From Heliopora coerulea (lineage: Eukaryota; Cnidaria; Anthozoa; Scleralcyonacea; Helioporidae): DNA of 64,000 nt. Positions 59,345 through 64,000 of this stretch are shown piece by piece; within the stretch, counting starts at the first letter, position 1, and each line of letters starts with the position of its first letter. Made by a program: the position numbers and the translations under genes. The stretch covers positions 1,560,501-1,624,500 of the forward strand of contig JASJOG010000043.1 of NCBI GenBank assembly GCA_030142905.1. Direction: 5' to 3'. The notes beneath the pieces were generated by a model that was not told where the DNA came from, did no database searches, and was given only the letters and a program-made list of their open reading frames with translations.

Positions 59345-60400
59345 GAGTGACTGGCGGAAATAGACAACACGAGCGTGAACATTTGCTTCGAAAATAGCAA
59401 AAGTTTGAAACATTGTACTTCCAGTCCTGGAATTTCAAGAGGTCAGGTCAAATGGCGATGGTAGAATAGAACATGCAACGGCACAGACTTGGGAAATGTA
59501 ATCGCGGAACAGTCAGGCTCAGGATCGCAGAAAAGTTGATGAGTGCTTGAACATCGCAGAAATAAGTGCGAACGTCGTGGATAGTAACCTAGCCAAGTCA
59601 CTTTAGAGAAAAATCCTGCTAAAAATTCGACCGATACTCAAGTCCCAACCCAGTCGGTAAAGTAGACCGTGGGAAACACTTCAGTTTCTCAAGGTCTGGC
59701 GGAAATATTGCGCAATTTTCTGAAGCATTGCACTACCATTGATGGCATTTCGAGTTGTCAAATGGCAATAGTAGAGTCAAACAAAACACAAAGTTGGGGA
59801 AAGGTGATAGAACATTCTGGGTCTAAATCACAGCAAAACTTGGTGTAAAGGACCACAACTATGAGCGCATGAATACCTCGGAAATGAGTGCTAACATCGT
59901 ACATTCTAAGATAGCAAGTCACTTTGAAAAAAACTTGCTAAAATTCTACTCATACCAAATACCCAAACCAGCTCGTAAAACGAACCATGCAAAACGTCCT
60001 GCAGTCTCTCAAGGCCTGACGAGAAATATGGCGCATGTTTGCAATGCGTCAATGGCAAAAACGCAAGTTTGAGCTACTTGTACCAGCTGTGAAGGTATGT
60101 CAAGAGGACAAATGACGATTGTAGAATCGTACATAAAAAACAGACATGGGGAAAGGTGACTGTAGGAGAGTCAGGCTTAAAAAATCGCTTTCGTGTAAAA
60201 TTTTACGATGAGCGGATTAATATCACGGAAAGCAGCACTAACATTGCAGATTAGGATTTTAAAAAAAATCCGCCAGAAATTCGACATATATCAAATGCCC
60301 AACCCAGTTCGTAATATTAACCATGGAAAACACTCCAGGCCTGACAAAAATACTGCGCAATTTCCTAAAAAATCAGTCGGGAACTTAGTGAAGACTAGCT
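59345..60400 (+). repeat. ~320-bp diverged tandem repeat, 3-4 copies
   Basis: The marker CTCAAGG(T/C)CTG(A/G)C, followed by AAATA and GCGCA, recurs at 59688, 60008 and 60333 (spacings 320 and 325), with an earlier partial copy near 59348. Each unit also carries TCAAATGGC-AT-GTAGA and CCAACCCAG-CGTAA pieces. The open frames at 59869 and 60208 are parts of units. Confidence 0.7.
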
Positions 60401-60589
60401 AAAACAATTCGCTCAACCCTCAAGCATGCCGCGTCCGATGTACACGACATCTAAAACAGAAGCACATAAGATGTAACAAAGTAAACACAAAGACAAGACG
60501 AAGAACTGATTAAAGATGAACAATATAAAAATAGGATACTTCGTAGACATTAAATAAGGTAAAAAGTTAAAGGTTGGTAACTACCATTC

Positions 60590-60690
60590 AAAAGTTGGTA
60601 ACTGACGAAAGGCATTTGCTCGAAACGTTGGAACAATTTGCGATCAGTCACGGCAGTTATTAACCTTTGAACTTTTTGCCTTGTAAAGGA
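60590..60690 (+). repeat. Dispersed repeat family copy with hammerhead-like core
   Basis: CTGACGA at 60602-60608 and GAAA at 60622-60625, then GCGATCAGTCACGGCAG and AACCTTTGAA. Same family as 5730-5830 (-) and 10558-10645 (+). Confidence 0.65.
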
Positions 60691-61039
60691 ACGTACGTCA
60701 GGCTCATCTCAGAGCGTCTCAACGGTCATCAAGTATTAATGCTTGAAACTCTTCTAATAGTGCAGCAATATTTACATTATTAAAATCACTAACATATTAA
60801 AATCATGGACACAATGGTAATTACTCCCAGACATACCAAAGTTGGTTAGGCATGCAGGTTTTCTGAAGTTGGACTCATTTCTAATCTACCCAAAAAAGCA
60901 TTGCGTGGCAAGAGGCATCCAACCCTAACTCCTTAATGAGCCTCTGAAGCGGCGGAGAAATATCTGTCCAAAATTATTTATGCTGCACAACTTTGAAAAA
61001 CGTAAAACTTGGAGAGTCCAAAGAGACTGCAGAACTTAC
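60691..61039. other. Intergenic, nothing recognised
   Basis: No supported gene or repeat. Confidence 0.5.
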
Positions 61040-62260
61040 CACAAAATGGTCCAAATTTCGTCAACACTCACACGTTAACGGCATTGCTTTTAGGTGAAAT
61101 TTTCTGCCTCAAAATCTTGCGAAAAATTAGCCTGGTGTAATTCAAATAAACGTTAAACTACATTACTTGGGCTAATTTTTCAGATTTCCATCAGAACTCG
61201 TAACTTTGAAAACACGAGTAAATCATGAAAAACTATTTTGATAAACCCCAGTTGGTTGTTTTTTGGTACAATTTTGGCCCTAAAATATTCACAGAACTTT
61301 TAGTAAAAAATCACTCAAATGAGGGCCAAACTATATTATTCGGGCTGAACTTTCATACTTTGAGTTTAACTCAATAGCTGAAAATAGTCCACATATTGCT
61401 CAAAACAATGAGCAAACCATTTCATAAATACGGTTGTCGTACAACAAACTATGGAACAAATGAAAGTAAGCAAGCAAAACAAAACAAAACAACAAAGAGA
61501 GGACAGAAAACGAAAGGAAAAAATCATGCATAGAAGGGGTAATCGCTTCGCCTATTGATTAAACTATTTTTTAACCTTTTCACCCAAAAATAATTAAAGT
61601 GTGTACTAAACTAAATTATCTCGGCTAATTTTCAATATTTCGAACTTATCTCGAAACTTTAAAAATGTTCGAAAAGTCAAAAACCATAGACTAACCAGCA
61701 TGCTCATTGGGAACATTTTTCATCCTCAAGAATTCTTCACAAATTTAGTCTAAAATCACTAAAGTGAATGCAAAACTTAATTAATCGCGGTAGATTTTCT
61801 CCTTCCCAGTTTATCTAGAAAGTTTCCAATTGGTCGAAAAATCGTCAGAAACCATGGATAAACACGGTTGGCTTTTCGTGATTCTTTTCACTGCAAGATA
61901 CCCATTGAGAATTTCATGTAAGATCACACGGCTGAGCACGGAAGCAAGTTATTTGGCCCAATTTTCATTTTTTGAGCTTATCTCGATACTTTCCAAAATG
62001 CTCAAAAAATAGCACAAAACCGTAGATTAACCCTTTTTGGATTTTCGTGAAATTTGTCACCCTTCAAAATTAACCAAAAATTTAGTGTCAGATGAATTAT
62101 ATGAATGCCAAACTAAATTATTTGAGAAAGGTAGAAAAATCGTCAAAAACCACGGGTTAACACTACATTTTGGTGAAATTTTGCAACTTCAAAATTTCAT
62201 CGAAAATTAAGCCAAGAATTTAACTTTTACTTCAAAACGGCGTTATTGCACTTGGTTAAA
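61040..62260 (+). repeat. Strongly decayed 168-bp satellite monomers
   Basis: Successive monomer-like blocks in plus orientation show TTGGTCGAAAAATCGTCAGA (about 61831), CTTATCTCGAAACTTT (61642), TCAAAAACCATAGACTAACC (61677), TCGTCAAAAACCACGGGTTA (62132) and several CACTCAAAT/CACTAAAGTGAATGC versions. Spacing is about 170-200 bases. It is an older layer of the same satellite. Confidence 0.7.
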
Positions 62261-62642
62261 AACTTCACTTCTCTCGGTTAGCCAAAAGGAAATACAATAT
62301 TCCATAAGTTAACACTTCCTTAAGAGAGCAAATATTTGGAGTATTTGCTATAATATAATCCCTAACGGATTTTTAAGCAGAAAGGCTTCCTGACATTTCT
62401 TTCGAAAATTTATGTTGGGTTTCATCCTTTTGCATACGGCTCATAATTGTTTGTCCATTTTATAACTCTTCACGGAACATTTCTTGCATCCATTGCCTAT
62501 AAATAAATGATGCATAACTCGTTAGTGCAATTAGTGAGTTCCTGACGCTATTATGGGAAGGTCTCAACTCTGCTTCTTGTTAACAATCTGTTTGGATAAA
62601 AATGCAAAAGTGCGACTTGAAATATAAACGTTACCACCAGGA
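62261..62642. other. Downstream region of SUCLG1
   Basis: Holds the SUCLG1 3' UTR on the minus strand. Nothing else recognised. Confidence 0.5.
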
Positions 62643-63939
62643 TCATTCACATTTAGTCACCTTCTTCATTGTGCTCCCCATCTGCGCGGGAGAACTGGTC
62701 ACAATCACTCCAGCTTCTTTCAAAGTAGCGATCTGGTAACAAAAAAACAGTTTAAAAACATTTTAACGCTAGGCCTGGAAATGGCACGCCAGTTATTGAT
62801 GGTACATTTCGGTCTTTCTGGACGGAACACACTATAACACAAAGATAACTGGCTTGTTGGCAATAAACAGGTTTAGTTATCTAACTGATCAACTCAACTA
62901 TTTATATCGTTCATCGGCCCGACCTCACAGACACTTTGCTGTGTCTAATACAGTAAAGTTAGCGCCACATTACGGACACAAACAAGCATGTAAGCTTACC
63001 TATTCAACTAAAAGCCTATGGGGAATTACTATTTAACCGTAGGCAACGCAAGTTCAGGCAACAAAAAAGTACGTCGCGTGAAAGAAGAGCGGCAAGAAGT
63101 TCCCGGAAAATACTGCCGTGGGTTTAGTCATTCAGTTAAAATGTTGAATAACTAAAATTCCAGTTTTTCCATTTTTTGACAGTTTCAGTGGCAGTAGTGA
63201 CCGGTTTATTTAGAGTGGCAAATGGCTTAGGATGGCCCAATATGAGGAGAATCTAATGTACGTAAGTGGCAGTTTAGAACTAAAAGGTATCTAAGGAAGC
63301 TCACTGAACATCTAAATAGCCCTCTTGTTGAAAGTCTCGCTTAATAATACTTCTTTATATCTATAAGCAAAATTTCTTGCCATCACCTTATGCTCTGCGC
63401 CCCCTTTTCCTCCAGCAATGATAGCTCCAGCATGACCTAAAGTTGAAAATGTGGGCAAGAACTTTTAAAAATGAAGGCAAATGAATGACTTTGCTCATAC
63501 AATGGTTTTGACCAAACCATACCACGTCAGCAAATTGTAACTCTTTCACGGACGCTATTGCCGTAGAACAACAAATTGCAATATACAGTCCAAATGAATA
63601 AAAGCGTAAACAAAGAACATTTCTGGTAATACACATGCAGGAATAGGCAAACTAAGTGATATAAATTTAAAAACATAGCGGGTCAAATTACTTACGGCTG
63701 TCCGAAATCCTCCCAGTTTACTAAGTAGCATACTTTTGTGACATACATATACAGTACAGCCATAATTTGAGACCACCATAAATTATCAGTAATCTTACCC
63801 ATCCGTCTTCCTGGAGGTGCAGTAAGTCCAGCAATAAAGGAAACCACAGGTTTTGCATTTTCTCCCTGGTTATGTTCAGCGAGGAACTCTGCAGCTTTTT
63901 CTTCTGCACCCCCACCAATTTCACCAATTAATATAATGC
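62643..63939 (-). CDS. SUCLG1: SUCLG1, succinyl-CoA ligase alpha subunit, last three exons (5'-partial)
   Basis: Mitochondrial matrix enzyme of the TCA cycle (succinyl-CoA plus GDP/ADP and phosphate to succinate plus GTP/ATP). Minus-strand exons 63939-63799, 63436-63387 and 62732-62643 have GT-AG borders and matching phases, ending in TGA at 62645-62643. Sequence pieces are [41 protein letters not shown] and [11 protein letters not shown], in the same order as the human C-terminus. The His of GHAGAI (in the 63387-63436 exon) is the phospho-histidine of the catalytic cycle. The introns (62733-63386 and 63437-63798) show nothing else. The N-terminal exons, with the CoA-binding domain and targeting peptide, lie beyond the window's right edge. 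Confidence 0.95.
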
Positions 63940-64000
63940 CTTAAAATAACAAAGTGAAACAAAGTGAATGGAAAGAAAATGACACCATCGACAAAAGTGT

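Overview
The window is eukaryotic. Genes are split into short exons by AT-rich introns with GT-AG borders, there is dense transposon debris, and there is no operon structure. The mixture of recognisable metazoan genes, an intronless rhodopsin-type GPCR, Penelope-like, Tc1, hAT and pogo-like elements, and HIRAN proteins like those I recall from corals suggests an early-branching animal. A stony coral or close cnidarian is my best guess. No species can be named from the sequence alone.

Layout. Positions 74-9899 (+) hold 13 exons of TOPBP1, covering BRCT4 to the stop codon; the 5' part lies outside the window. An intronless GPCR is on the minus strand at 11079-12080. Positions 12081-16900 are a transposon cluster: a complete 1.26-kb TIR element carrying an intact HIRAN-domain gene, a fold-back element, and a rearranged Penelope-like fragment. 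Positions 16930-26085 (+) contain a complete 18-exon INPP5A gene (410 codons). From about 26.1 to 62.3 kb there is no recognisable host gene. That region holds two copies of a ~2.6-kb sequence in opposite orientation (29140-32230 and 56150-58750). Between them lie ~10 kb of nested transposons and a 13.8-kb array of ~82 copies of a 168-bp satellite with higher-order repeat structure. Decayed satellite monomers lie outside both copies. The window closes with the last three exons of SUCLG1 on the minus strand (62643-63939).

How the genes relate. TOPBP1 (replication and ATR checkpoint scaffold), INPP5A (inositol phosphate 5-phosphatase) and SUCLG1 (TCA-cycle ligase alpha subunit) are unrelated housekeeping genes, and I see no functional cluster.

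The most interesting signals are: (1) two independent TA-flanked TIR elements that share one architecture and both carry a HIRAN-domain gene as their only recognisable cargo; (2) the 168-bp satellite with 3-, 4- and 7-monomer higher-order periods, a centromere-like organisation; (3) the inverted pair around it, whose central part is nearly identical while its ends are clearly diverged; and (4) family-level deviations in host genes: Tyr for Trp in the TOPBP1 ATR-activation motif, a PDZ-ligand-like tail instead of a CaaX box in INPP5A, and loss of Asp2.50 and NPxxY in the GPCR.
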